Positions 22,415 through 32,684 of a stretch of 64,000 nt of DNA are shown here, piece after piece. The number at the start of each line of letters is the position of its first letter. Position 1 is the first letter of the stretch. The position numbers were made by a program, and so were the translations under genes. The notes under the pieces were generated by a model that saw only the letters and a list, made by a program, of their open reading frames with translations, was not told the DNA's origin and searched no databases. The DNA is from Physcia stellaris (Eukaryota > Ascomycota > Lecanoromycetes > Caliciales > Physciaceae), in the NCBI GenBank assembly GCA_018902385.1, contig JABSSW010000058.1:124001-188000 (forward strand), in the 5' to 3' direction.

Positions 22415-25400
22415 ATGGACCTTGGGAGGTTAAGAGGTTGCATTCAGTCGACTGTTGACCCCAATGCAGATATCAGGCGTCAAGCTGAACTCGATCTAAA
22501 ATACGTAAGTATCCTGCGTTGCTCTATCCTGAACGGGAAGGCTAAGTAAAGAATTATAGGCTGAAGAGCAACCCGGATTCATAAATGCCCTCCTAGACAT
22601 CCTGCAAGCTGAGCAGGACAATGCGGTGCGGCTATCGTGTGAGTATAAGTGAGCGCCTCAACAGACACAGCCGCTAAAGCACACCAGCTGTGGTATACCT
22701 CAAGAATCGAGTGCTTAGAGGGTGGGCGCCCGGAGACGAGGTCAACCACCACAAGCAGATACCAGACTCAGATAAGCTCGACTTCCGAAACCGAATTCTC
22801 CCCATCCTTGCCACATCTACTTCACAGGTCCGAGCTCAGCTCATACCTATACTCCAAAAATACTGCAATATGACTTCCCCACGAAATGGCCTGACTTCAT
22901 GGACATTACGATGCGGCTATTGAACACCAACGATGCGAGTTCTGTATTTGCTGGACTTCATTGCATGTTAGCAATATGTCGAATGTACAGATTCAAAGGT
23001 GGAGAGACTCGAGACGATTTCAATCGCATCGTTTCCGTTTCATTTCCCCAATTGCTCAGTATTGGGTCGCGCCTGGTAGATGAGACGAATCCTGACGGCT
23101 GGGAGATGCTGCGAATAGTTTTTAAAGCATACAAGCACACAATCTATGTGGGTTTTGGCCGGAAAGTCCATGACGAACATCTACTGATCATTTACAGTTT
23201 GAGCTCCCTCCTCATCTTATGGCTCAAGATAACATGGTGGGCTGGTGTACCCTCTTTCTAACTTTCATAGCAAAAGAAGCCCCCCCTACTGCGTTGGATG
23301 AAGATCTAGAAGAGCGGGAGCGAAATCACTGGTTCAAATCAAAGAAATGGGCATATGCAAATCTGAATCGGCTCTTTGTACGGTACGGTTACTCTAAGAA
23401 GATACCAAATCACTTTATGGCGCCCACGCATGCTCACAGAATTTTCCAGATATGGCAACCCGAGCGCCAATGCCAAGAACACTACGCCTGAGCTTGTCGA
23501 TTTTGCTAAGTTGTTCATTGCTAATTTTGCACCTGAGATCCTTAAAGGATATCTACAGGAGATCGAGAAATGGGCGTCGAAAACAGCATGGTTGAATAAA
23601 CCCGCACTTTCCTATACCCTTAGCTTCCTGGACGAATGTGTCAAGCCGAAAAGTATGTGGAACCACCTTAAGCCCCATATGGACACGTTAGTATCACATG
23701 TGTTATTCCCTATATTATGTCAGTCGGACGAAGATATTGAGATGTTTGATGCGGACCCTTCAGAGTATCTGCATCGGAAGATGAACTTTTATGAAGAAGT
23801 GACGGCGCCCGATGTAGCAGCAGTGAACTTTCTAGTCTCTTTAACGAAGAGCCGGAAGAAGCAGACGTTCAGTATCCTGAGCTTCGTCAACAGTATTGTT
23901 AGCAAATACGAGCTGTCGCCAGATGACGAAAAAAATCCTCGAGAAAAAGAAGGTGCACTTCGTATGATCGGAACACTGGCTTCAGTGATCCTGGGAAAGA
24001 AGAGTCCGATTGCGGATCAGGTCGAATACTTCTTCGTAAGACACGTTTTTCCAGAATTCAGAAGTCCACACGGCTTTTTACGAGCACGGGCTTGCGATAC
24101 GCTCGGCAAATTTGAACAGTTAGAATTCAAAGATGCCAACAATCTCCTCATCATATACCGGAATATCTTAGAGTCAATGGCAGATCCCGAGTTACCAGTC
24201 CGAGTCGAAGCCGCACTTGCACTCCAGCCACTAATACGGCATGAGGTCATCCGAGCATCTATGCAACAAAATATACCCCAGATCATGCAGCAGCTTCTCA
24301 AACTAGCTAACGAAGTAGATGTGGATGCATTAGCCAACGTGATGGAAGATTTTGTGGAAGAATTTTCGGCCGAGCTCACGCCATTTGCTGTGGCTCTCAG
24401 CGAGCAGCTGCGCGACACATACCTCAGGATTGTGCGTGAGCTGTTGGAAAAGAACAATAACAAAGATGACGATGAAACATATGGAGACTTCTTGGACGAC
24501 AAAAGCATCACCGCGCTTGGTGTTCTTCAGACGATTGGAACTTTGATCTTGACTTTGGAGGCTACTCCGGACGTGCTAATGCATCTCGAGACGATTCTGA
24601 TGCCCGTCATACAAATAACGCTCGAGAATAAGCTCTACGATCTTTACAACGAGGTCTTTGAAATTATTGACAGCTGCACTTTCTCTGCCAAAGCGGTTTC
24701 GCCAACGATGTGGCAGGCGTTTGTCCTGATGCATAAGGCCTTCAAGGCTGGTGCTGAGCTCTATCTTGAAGATATGCTACCGGCGCTTGACAATTTCATT
24801 ACGTACGGTGCAGATGTGATGGTGCAGAACCCTAATTACACAGATGTCCTTGTCAGTATGGTTGAGGACATATTTCATGACGAGAAAGTAGGAGGAATGG
24901 ATCGTATCTGCGGTTGCAAGCTCGCTGAGTCGACGATGCTCAACTTGAGAGGTAACATTGACCGACATATACCGAAATTCGTGTCACTAGCCATGGGTGT
25001 CATATCTAGCAATGAGGTCAAAGTCAAATCGTATCGGATATACCTCATGGAGATGATCATCAATGCAATCTACTATAATCCGACACTAACGCTGCGAACT
25101 TTGGAGTCGAATGGCTGGACGAACAAGTTCTTCAGTTCATGGTTCTCAAATATTGAGGGTCTCACAAGAGTGCATGACAAGAAACTATCCATAGTTGCAA
25201 TTAGCGCATTACTCACCTTACGGGCAGATGAGGTTCCAAGTAGTGTGCAGCAAGGCTGGCCAAGATTATTGCAAGGCGTAGTTCGATTATTCCAAACACT
25301 TCCCGCTGCAATGAAGAGTACGTATTTGATTCACCACCAGCTCCTGGGGACGCTAACAGTCACTAGACCGCGAAGCAATGACGAAAGAAGGTGATTTCAC

Positions 25401-25925
25401 CCTTAATGATGACGACAGCGACGACGAGCAGGACACGTGGGAAGGCGAAGACGCAGCGTGGACTAACGATCTTGACGAAGCGGAAGGGGAAGTCGACGGA
25501 GATGTGAAGGATGAAAGTGCCGCCTATCTAGAGTTTCTCCAGGAGGAGGTAAGCAGTGGCTGCAGTGAAGCGATGTTTTTGACTGAACAGAGTTCTAGGC
25601 ACAGAAGTTCACAGCTAGCGAGGAAGAAGATGAATTAGAAGAGGAGAACCTTTTGGAGACACCTCTCGACAACGTTGAACCTTATGCTGCCTTCAAAGTC
25701 AGCATATACAGTGAGTGATGCTTATGCCGTGAATATCTCTGAAGATGATTGGCTTACACTTTCGGCACTACAGAACTCCAACATGACCAACCCCAGCTCT
25801 ATGACAGTCTGACGAAAATACTTAGTTCTGAAGAGCAGCACGTCTTACAAAATGTTTGTATTCAGGCGGATGCTAATGCTGCAGCTGCCACTGCGGCTGC
25901 GCAGCAACAATCGAATGGCGTATAA
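22415..25925 (+). CDS. Importin-beta family karyopherin Nmd5/Sxm1 (importin-7/8), with a one-base deletion
   Basis: Eight exons: 22415-22504, 22560-22638, 22688-23147, 23198-23382, 23450-25317, 25367-25548, 25599-25710 and 25774-25925. All introns have GT..AG ends and the joins keep phase. The N-terminus has the importin-beta repeat hallmark RRQAELDLK and VYLKNRVLRGW. The middle is a HEAT-repeat solenoid, and an acidic region (DDDSDDEQD, EEEDELEEE) precedes the end. Yeast Nmd5 and Sxm1 are paralogues that carry proteins such as ribosomal and stress factors into the nucleus; one gene commonly represents both in filamentous fungi, so I give no symbol. The frame breaks at 22856-22860, where five A replace six; adding one restores ILQKILQYDFPTKWPDF and a total of 1,042 residues. 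Confidence 0.92.
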
Positions 25926-26769
25926 CATAGGATACCTGGCAAACATTAAGATTTTGAGAGGGATCTCTGGAAGCTCCATCCGCTAATTACTCAAAAGATA
26001 TGAGATGGTGTAAAGGAAGAGGATTGGACGAGATAGACGAGGCACGAAGACAGAACAACAATTGTGAGTAGGAATCGTTGGTAAGGTACTTGCGTGTGAG
26101 TGGCTGAAGCTGAATGACGAGATGATGGGATGAGCGAGTATTCGCAGATACGCCCAAGATACCCAATAAAGCCATGCTGTCCCTAGTGAAAAAACCTGAT
26201 TGAACCCGTGTTTCAATAAGATTTCTAGGTTCCATACTGAGTCGATTGAGGCTTCTCGCAACAAGGCTGAGCGACGACATATGTGAACTAACAACAGTCC
26301 GAGTTGGAGAAAGCATCAATGCCAATCTTTTTATCTACGTCCAGAGAAGGATGGTCTTCATTGCACAATGTGTCCACTTCGTCGCGGCACTGGAGTTTAT
26401 ACCGAGCAAGTGGCTTATAATGTCTCGCCGGTGTCAACGCAATTAATTGACGAGTTCTTGTTACAGCCTCTTGCAGCCGTTGGAAAGGAAGCTCTACAAG
26501 CTGAGTCGTTTCCACAGAGGGTAGCTCAAACGTGGGTCAACGAAGTCACCAAAATACTAATTAACGCCGACCCTCCTGAATTACTCAAAGAGCTTTCTCT
26601 TTTACTTACTGTCTTATGTCATAGAAAAATCCAGCAATATCCTCAAAGACCCTCAATCATCGTGGTTCAGCCGCGACCTAAAGGAAGACTGTGCCGTCCT
26701 ACAGAATCATCTCGAGGAAACCATACTGGGAGCATCCTGAGCAATATGGGAAGTCATGCTTCCTTATAT
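25926..26769. other. Gene-poor stretch, possibly decayed P450 3' part
   Basis: No intact gene. A plus-strand frame at 26368-26844 has no recognisable domain. On the minus strand around 26330-26420 a faint resemblance to the P450 region before the heme loop (a Tyr-x-Leu..Arg pattern) can be imagined, but it is not strong enough to annotate. Confidence 0.3.
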
Positions 26770-27390
26770 TATCTATCCTGGCTCTGCGCGCCTGCCTGCA
26801 TAGGATCCAAGCAATTTTTTGGCGATATCAGCGAGCTAATTTGAGCTAATTGACGGCGAAGCATTTCCCGGGATTGTTCCAATGGGTGGCCATCCTGTGT
26901 GAATACACCTTCACCTAGAGGAGGTAGTAGAGCACCTCTCCTCTGTGAGTAAAGGTCAGCTTCCGTTGCTCGCTTGTGCAGCATCGACAGGGATCATGGG
27001 CTACGGACAACGGACAAGATTATCGAATTTTATGGAACAGTGCGAGAACACCTACGGTGCTAATGCCCCAGTTTTCGACGTTTTCATCGAATTGTTAGCT
27101 TGCAACGTCCTCTAAAGAAATCATCTCTCGATAAATAGGATACCTTCAAAATGAGCAGAGAGCATCGACTCAATATTCTTCGGGTAGTTGGTCACATAAC
27201 CAACCATTCTCAAAGGACGAGGCACCAAATTCGGCTTGCTGTCCAGATATTGCGATTGAAATGCCAGCACACGTTGAGACTCAAGAGCATCGTATTGCCG
27301 TTTGAGGATATCGAGCCCAAGAGGCCATTGGTAAGGAATCTTGGTTTCCATGGGTTCGCAGCCATGCTACCGCCCGAATCCTTCGTCTTG
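26769..27390 (-). pseudogene. Cytochrome P450 relic (CYP52/CYP539-like N-terminal half)
   Basis: Two separated minus-strand pieces carry family hallmarks. Piece one (27369 down to 27121) reads HGCEP, then QWPLGLDIL and MVGYVTNYPKNIESML, as in alkane or fatty-acid hydroxylase P450s (RxxGC..P, WPxGxD, then the PENIxAxL block). Piece two (26984 down to 26769) has GALLPPLGEGVFTQDG followed by SREMLRRQLAQI, the conserved block before the B'-C region. A TAG stop at 27367-27369 lies just before HGCEP. The pieces are about 140 bp apart in incompatible phase with several stops between. The I helix, ExxR and heme-binding Cys are not found downstream. I therefore call it a decayed gene; a few defects could be read errors like those in neighbouring genes, but not all. 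Confidence 0.7.
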
Positions 27391-28349
27391 CTGAAGTAAA
27401 GGTTAGCTATATTTCACTCATTCCGTTGCCGAGAGGCATACAATATAGGCATGGACAAGAGGGTCGATAAGGAAGCTGGACCGATGCCAAAATCGTGTAT
27501 CATACTTGAGACTTTATCTCCTCAACGCTAGGTGAATGGAGTAAATCGAGCAAAACCTGGTCAGATTTTTCTAGAGAAAACCCGAAAGAGGGACGCAAGC
27601 GAGCGTACCCAGTAGCCTACTTCCAAATTACCGTCTCTACATGGCATCTCCCGTCGACAAATTGGTGATTAAAGTCGATGCAGGCTTCCTCATGTCACTA
27701 CGGGGACTTTTATGTTCCCCGGCCGGCTTTAGAACCGATGGGCACCGTATAAGGAAGAACTAAATTACTGTCTGTCGCTGTTGATACGCGAACACAGTAA
27801 TTAGAAAAGGATTGATGACTGCTCATGTCATTCACGAGACTTGTTCCGATGTTGGGGACCACCTTGACAGTCCGTCCGTCTGCCTTACCTCAAAATCAAC
27901 TCCGCTGACGCGAGATATCACTACCATGCTCAGCATCAGTAAGTTCGCGGTTGCTGCAATCACAAATCACAGCCGCCTTCTCCTTGTCTCTCGAACTGTA
28001 TGTTTGGTGGCGAGTAGAGCAATTGTGGAGTAGAGCTCGAGACTGACTGATCATGGAGTTTGGAGTCTTACGAAGACCAAACGACTGATGGATGAGGTCC
28101 TTACTCAACCTCTAGTTCACTTCTATAGACTCTTGGCTCTCCATAGATATCCATACCAGCAAAGCACTCATCTGTCGATAGGGCAACGGGTCATCACAAT
28201 ACCATGATAGCTAAGCGTCAAAAGTCATACTGCCGTTCTCGCATATTTCTCTCCTGGCTGTGCTACATGATAAAGTCTCCAGGAATCTCAATCCAAAACT
28301 GTGCACCCTTTCCACCAAACCGTCCCAACATCACACAAGCTCGCTCATC
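27391..28349. other. Intergenic, no supported gene
   Basis: About 960 bp with only short frames and no recognisable product, RNA or repeat. Confidence 0.45.
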
Positions 28350-28835
28350 ATGCGGTCAGCAATCGCCAGCCCTCAGGCCCCATCCACAACAACCTGGTTC
28401 CTGATAATGATCAACGCCGTCCCGCTCATTCTCACCTCTCCTTCCCATACCAGCGCAGCCCCAATAACCACCCTCGACCTCTCGCGCCAACCACCCTTCA
28501 TATCACACCTTGCACCCGCCCCCAGACTCTCCACGTCCACCTCCCCAACTCACGTTTTCCATGCACGACATAACTCACACTCAAATACCTCCCTCCCTTT
28601 CCCTCTCCATGACACCACTCCCTCTCCCTTCCCAGAAAAGGATCAACAAGAAGCAGATTACATATCCTCCGGCCAATATCCCGCAGAAAATGGCCCGGAA
28701 GCGGAAAAGTCCGCCGCGGCGCAGCCGAAGATGATTGCTGTGTATGTGGTTGTTGGGGTTGCGATGCTGGTGTTGGGGTTTTGCGTGTATAAAGCGCTGA
28801 GGTATCGGAGTAAGCATGAGGGGTTTTGGTGGTAG
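28350..28835 (+). CDS. Small single-pass membrane protein, hypothetical
   Basis: An intronless frame; the ATG at 28350 gives 161 residues. A hydrophobic N-terminal segment (WFLIMINAVPLILTSPS) followed by small residues looks like a signal peptide. The middle is rich in Ser, Thr, Pro and His, as in extracellular linkers. Near the end a 20-residue hydrophobic helix (MIAVYVVVGVAMLVLGFCVY) is followed by a short basic tail KALRYRSKHEGFWW, predicting type I topology. Longer frames upstream of 28350 look less like a protein start. I do not recognise a family; fungal type I proteins of this shape are often wall sensors or ER/Golgi proteins, but there is no specific evidence here. Base composition is C-rich on the coding strand, unlike its surroundings. 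Confidence 0.55.
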   Translation: MRSAIASPQAPSTTTWFLIMINAVPLILTSPSHTSAAPITTLDLSRQPPFISHLAPAPRLSTSTSPTHVFHARHNSHSNTSLPFPLHDTTPSPFPEKDQQEADYISSGQYPAENGPEAEKSAAAQPKMIAVYVVVGVAMLVLGFCVYKALRYRSKHEGFWW

Positions 28836-29540
28836 GCCGGGAAGGGGGAGGGGATTGGTGGGACGGGGCATGGATGCTTCGTGAGCAGCCTATTTTGAGA
28901 CGTGGGTGGGTTTGATATGTTAGATATTTGATTGATGGGTTGTTGGGGATTGTGACTTTGGTGTCCATCGAGCGGCCGATTTCGGTTGTCGAGTCTCGGC
29001 CTCACTTTATATTGTATTTGCTATCGATTGATTTAATTGGGAAATCCATATATACCTTTGTCGCTATGTATGTTTCCTCAGGTTACTCGAAAATACCCTT
29101 CGAGGCCTTCTTGTGGACGAAGACCCGCGGGCATGTGATTTTTATCATTCGGATTGATGTTCTGGACGCACTCCCTTGTTGTGATGTGGTGGAGAAGGAG
29201 CCTCCCCCAGAAATTCCTACGCGAGCAGCTATGGTAGGACTATCTGCTGCAAGAGGCGGAAAGTACACCCCGTATTCGCGGTTGGCTGATACTACTCGCC
29301 GCCGGGTCTGCACAGAGTTTAGTGTTTTCCAAGGCTAGGAGGAGAGAATCCTACCGGTCATTTTGATAATATCGATACCGGAAGTCTCTTGCTTACCACA
29401 GGGCTCTTGTCCATCGACTCCAGCTTATCGGAGCCGAGTCGCATTCCGCAGATCTCTCACTTGTGCAACATACGATCTTCTTCACCACCCGGCCAGTCTT
29501 CCCTCTGTACTTTGCTTCCCTCACGATCCCGTCGGCAAGC
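28836..29540. other. Intergenic between small membrane protein and COX16
   Basis: About 700 bp; no supported gene. Presumably 3' regions of two convergent transcripts. Confidence 0.45.
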
Positions 29541-29915
29541 TCACATGACTCCGTCCGGCTCGCCCTTGAATCTCTCCACCCTCTTATTCTCCCAGTCATC
29601 CAAATCCTTCGCACTCAGCCTATAATACTCCTCTGCAGCATCTACATCTCTGACCTTCCTCCCCTTTGCCCCTCCTTCTAGATCTTGCTTGAGCCCCATC
29701 TTCTCCTCCTCGCTCAATCGTCTCATCTTGCGGTCGTGTCTCTCGTAGCGGAGTGCAGTGGCGGGGGTAAGAAAGAAGGAGCCGGCAACCATGGTTGTGA
29801 TGAAGGGGAGGCCGAAGAGGAGAAAAGGGTGGCGGGCGAGGTGACGGCGGTATGTTGCTGCAATGGTATTTTGACTGGAAGTGGGGCGGAAGGTTTTTCG
29901 TTGGAAGACTGGCAT
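29541..29915 (-). CDS. COX16: Cytochrome c oxidase assembly protein Cox16, mitochondrial
   Basis: A single exon of 124 residues from the ATG at 29915 (MPVFQRKTF, the usual Cox16 start); an ATG at 29990 would add 25 residues of less conserved leader. A transmembrane helix (FLLFGLPFITTMVAGSFFL) follows RHP at about residue 30, then TPATALRYERHDRK. The C-terminus has the conserved EYYRL..KDLDDWE and KRVERFKGEPDG. Cox16 is an inner-membrane protein that helps assemble complex IV by acting in maturation of Cox2/Cox1 modules. It diverges from EMC10 with a promoter of only about 180 bp. Confidence 0.93.
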   Translation of the reverse strand: MPVFQRKTFRPTSSQNTIAATYRRHLARHPFLLFGLPFITTMVAGSFFLTPATALRYERHDRKMRRLSEEEKMGLKQDLEGGAKGRKVRDVDAAEEYYRLSAKDLDDWENKRVERFKGEPDGVM

Positions 29916-30095
29916 TGTGGCGGTGAGGTTGGAGGAGCGGTGGTGGAATAGGTAGGGAAGAACTTTGAGGGAGGGGAGGCCTTGAGGCATATGAAGGTCT
30001 TGGCGTGAACGGTAGCGCTGAGGTGGAGATCGAATAGAGAGTTCCTGTCATAACTATCACTTTCATTGACCATTCGTAAACTCGGTCTGGCAACA

Positions 30096-30894
30096 ATGCA
30101 CCTATTCTCTCTCTTCAATCTCCTCCCGATCTTCGTCCTTCTCTTTACCACCCTCCTCGTCGGCGCCGCCACCCCACCAAGCCTTCACACCTCGACAATC
30201 TACCACCACCCTTTCTCCGCTTCCACACCCACCCCCCTCGCTACCATCGCATTCAATCCCCAACAGCCGCACCTCTCCACCATCGAATCATTCAAGGCCC
30301 CTAAAGCCTCCAAGAACGACCAGGACTCAACACGGATAGCAATCGACGTCTCCAGACCCGCAGGCGAGAAATCTCGCTATCGAACCACGCTTGTGGATTT
30401 TGTAAGTCTCAAAGAAGGCAGGGGTAGGTTCAGGGTCTCGGTTACGGAAGAAGGGGAGTTGGTGGGTGTAGCATGGCATCCTACCGTTTCTGTGCCGACG
30501 AAGGAGGGCAAGGAGGCGATGAAGAGAGTGGGCGGGAAGGGGGAATTTGATATGATGATTATGAGGGAGGGACCGCGAGCGACGGTTGATAGGACGTTAC
30601 CGAGTGTGAAGGGGAAGAAGAAAGGTGATGGGGTCAAGGGCGAAGGGACAGGGTCCGATGGGGAAGGCGAGGAGGAGCCGGAGAAGACCTTTTTGCAGAA
30701 GTGAGTTTTGCTCTCCCCTTGATTCGGTTTACTTGAGGCGGTGAGACGGAGGAGCCTTGAAAATGGACGATGAAAACTCCAAGTCGGGTGACGTAACGCA
30801 TGCTAACTTGGATACCCATAGATACTGGTATCTTCTCCTCATTCTTGCGTTTCTCATTATCTCAGGTGGGGGAGGGGCCGAGGAGAAGAAATAG
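30096..30894 (+). CDS. EMC10: ER membrane protein complex subunit 10
   Basis: Two exons, 30096-30700 and 30822-30894, with a 121-bp intron that has a clear TGCTAAC-like branch site near 30801. Product 225 residues. The start at 30096 places a strong signal peptide at the N-terminus (LFSLFNLLPIFVLLFTTLLVGAA); an in-frame ATG at 30066 would add ten residues. The lumenal part has a beta-rich domain (RYRTTLVDFVSLKEGRGRF, GVAWHPTVSV) and a Gly/Glu/Lys linker. The second exon encodes a helix YWYLLLILAFLIISGGGG and ends EEKK. This is the layout of Emc10, a subunit of the EMC insertase that inserts transmembrane proteins in the ER. Confidence 0.85.
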
Positions 30895-31002
30895 CCGGTT
30901 TTCGATTCCAGCAAAGCTCAATACGGATTGATCGTCTACCATGGCCTTTTGGAACCAGCGGCTGGGTATTACAGATCCGCTAATGAAGAAACCACACCCA
31001 AT

Positions 31003-32031
31003 TCACCACATGTCATCCATGCCTGCCATCGCTTCCATCTCATCATCAAAATTATCCTCGACCGTCTGGCGCTTGGTGTCCGGTCTACGCTGCTGAGCAT
31101 TTGCAGCGGAAGGTCCTAAATCTTTCAATGAGTCCTCGGCGAGTAAAACATCTAGCTCATCTTCAGATGGCGGACCTCCCCCAACCTCTTCGTCGTCCGA
31201 TAGAAATAAACTTTCGTTGGCTGCGGCATCTCGCTTGCGCCGTCTTTCCTCCAGGACTGCTTGTGGCGTTGCGTCATAGAGGTCTGCATCCTCATCCTCC
31301 CTTGGAGGCGGTGTTCTTGGTCTTTCGGCTGTATCGGCTAAAGCAGTCCCTTCCATATCAACATCCTTCGCTGTCAGGTCGGCCCGTGTTGATACTGCAT
31401 CCTGATCCGGCTCAGCATCGCGAGCGTTGTGTGGCTTTCCTTCGTTAATCCATTCCCGCCTCATGGTCTGCAGCCGCTTCTTGTGTCCTGCTTTTTCGAT
31501 CATCGCGAGGCCGTCGGCGAACTTTGCTCTAGGGTAGAGCTCGTCTAGCCAAAGCTGGTAGAATTGTAACAGACGAGCCGCATCAGAGTACTTTATGAGG
31601 GCGTGTCAGTAATCCCGCTCGGCTGCTCTGCGGTAAGATTATACCTCATGGCCTTTGCCTTTAAACCTCAACCGCTCCTTCGCAGTTCTTCTCAGCTTTG
31701 GGATGCCGGCATGGGATAGTAGCCTAGTTGACTATTATTCAGCACCTCGCCATGTTCAGTCCGTAACGATTCCCACGGACCTGTCCTCATCAAGCTTAGC
31801 GATTGGCTGCCTCGCCTTCTTGACTTTAATTTCCTCATCAATGCCCAGTCCAAGATCGTCTCCGGTCCGCGCTGGTTGAGAGGCAGCATTTGCCCCTCTT
31901 GAGGGCACATTCATGTTGGTATCGACATCCCGAAATATGTCGTCGTCAAGGTTGGCATTGTAATCGAATAGATCATCCATATCATCGTTGGGAACTGCGA
32001 CGGCCGGTCGACTCGCTGTTGCTGCAGCCAT
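31003..32031 (-). CDS. CSM3: Replication fork protection complex subunit Csm3/Swi3 (TIPIN)
   Basis: Three exons on the minus strand: 32031-31781, 31723-31645 and 31590-31003, giving 305 residues in frame. The N-terminal 80 residues are acidic and Asp-rich. The conserved Swi3 domain begins at EIKVKKARQPIAKLDEDRLL, followed by GIPKLRRTAKERLRFKGKGHEYSD, then LLQFYQLWLDELYPRAKFADGL. The C-terminus is disordered and acidic. With Tof1/Swi1 it stabilises paused replication forks and supports the S-phase checkpoint in the nucleus. The first intron uses an uncommon donor GTCCGT. An ATG at 32103 could extend the N-terminus by 24 residues. Two ACGCGT boxes lie about 135-150 bp upstream. Confidence 0.9.
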
Positions 32032-32684
32032 TGTATGAGGCACAAAACCTGTGAGCGCTCGATCTATAGAGATGGACAATTCAACGACTGTTGAGGATGC
32101 CAATTGAGTCTGGACAAATTTACTGCTATAGATTGATTGTGTGAACAGAAGACTCGATTGGGAGACGCGTCTCGACGCGTCTGTTGCACTTGTAGGTGTG
32201 GAACGGCCCGCCTTTCATCAACCACCGACGAAATCTCACATCAGGTCAGTAGTCATCCACAGTTGCGTTCCTTTTGGTAACCCCGAAGCCGAGGTAGAGT
32301 GCTTCCGCAAAGGAGACAAGTGACAATGTGCTATTGCCCACACGTCCTTGGGCTGTTATGCAAATGTAATGCCGGACGTTTCAAGAAATGATTCATGTGG
32401 TGTCACAACCATCTGGAAAAGCGTCTGTCATCAATACCCGATAGACACGCTTTTTGAATGAACGTGTTCAAGTGTTGCATACGGCGGACGATTAAGTTGG
32501 GCGCGTCATCAGTGATGAAGTTATGGAGGAGTGAGTGGCTCAACAGCGCTTCTGCGTGACAAGCAACAAAGGCTTTCTTACTTTACACAAAAATCAGAGT
32601 CTCTCTATTTCACTTGTATTTTGTGCCTCTCGCAATTTCTCTCTCTGTCCTCACTTTTTCTAAGCTTTATTCGGCTACACAAGT
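32032..32684. other. Divergent intergenic region CSM3 / SKI2
   Basis: 650 bp that must contain both promoters; pyrimidine-rich on the plus strand just before the SKI2 start (about 32,600-32,670). It contains the MCB pair listed separately. Confidence 0.5.
32165..32180. promoter_or_regulatory. Two MluI cell-cycle boxes (ACGCGT) upstream of CSM3
   Basis: ACGCGT occurs at 32165-32170 and 32175-32180, ten bases apart, 134 and 144 bp upstream of the CSM3 start codon. In yeasts MBF binds this box to drive G1/S genes, many of them for DNA replication. Function here is inferred from position and target. Confidence 0.6.

Noticed and set aside
26368-26844. 158-residue plus-strand frame
   Set aside because: It overlaps the P450 relic on the opposite strand and has no domain that I recognise.
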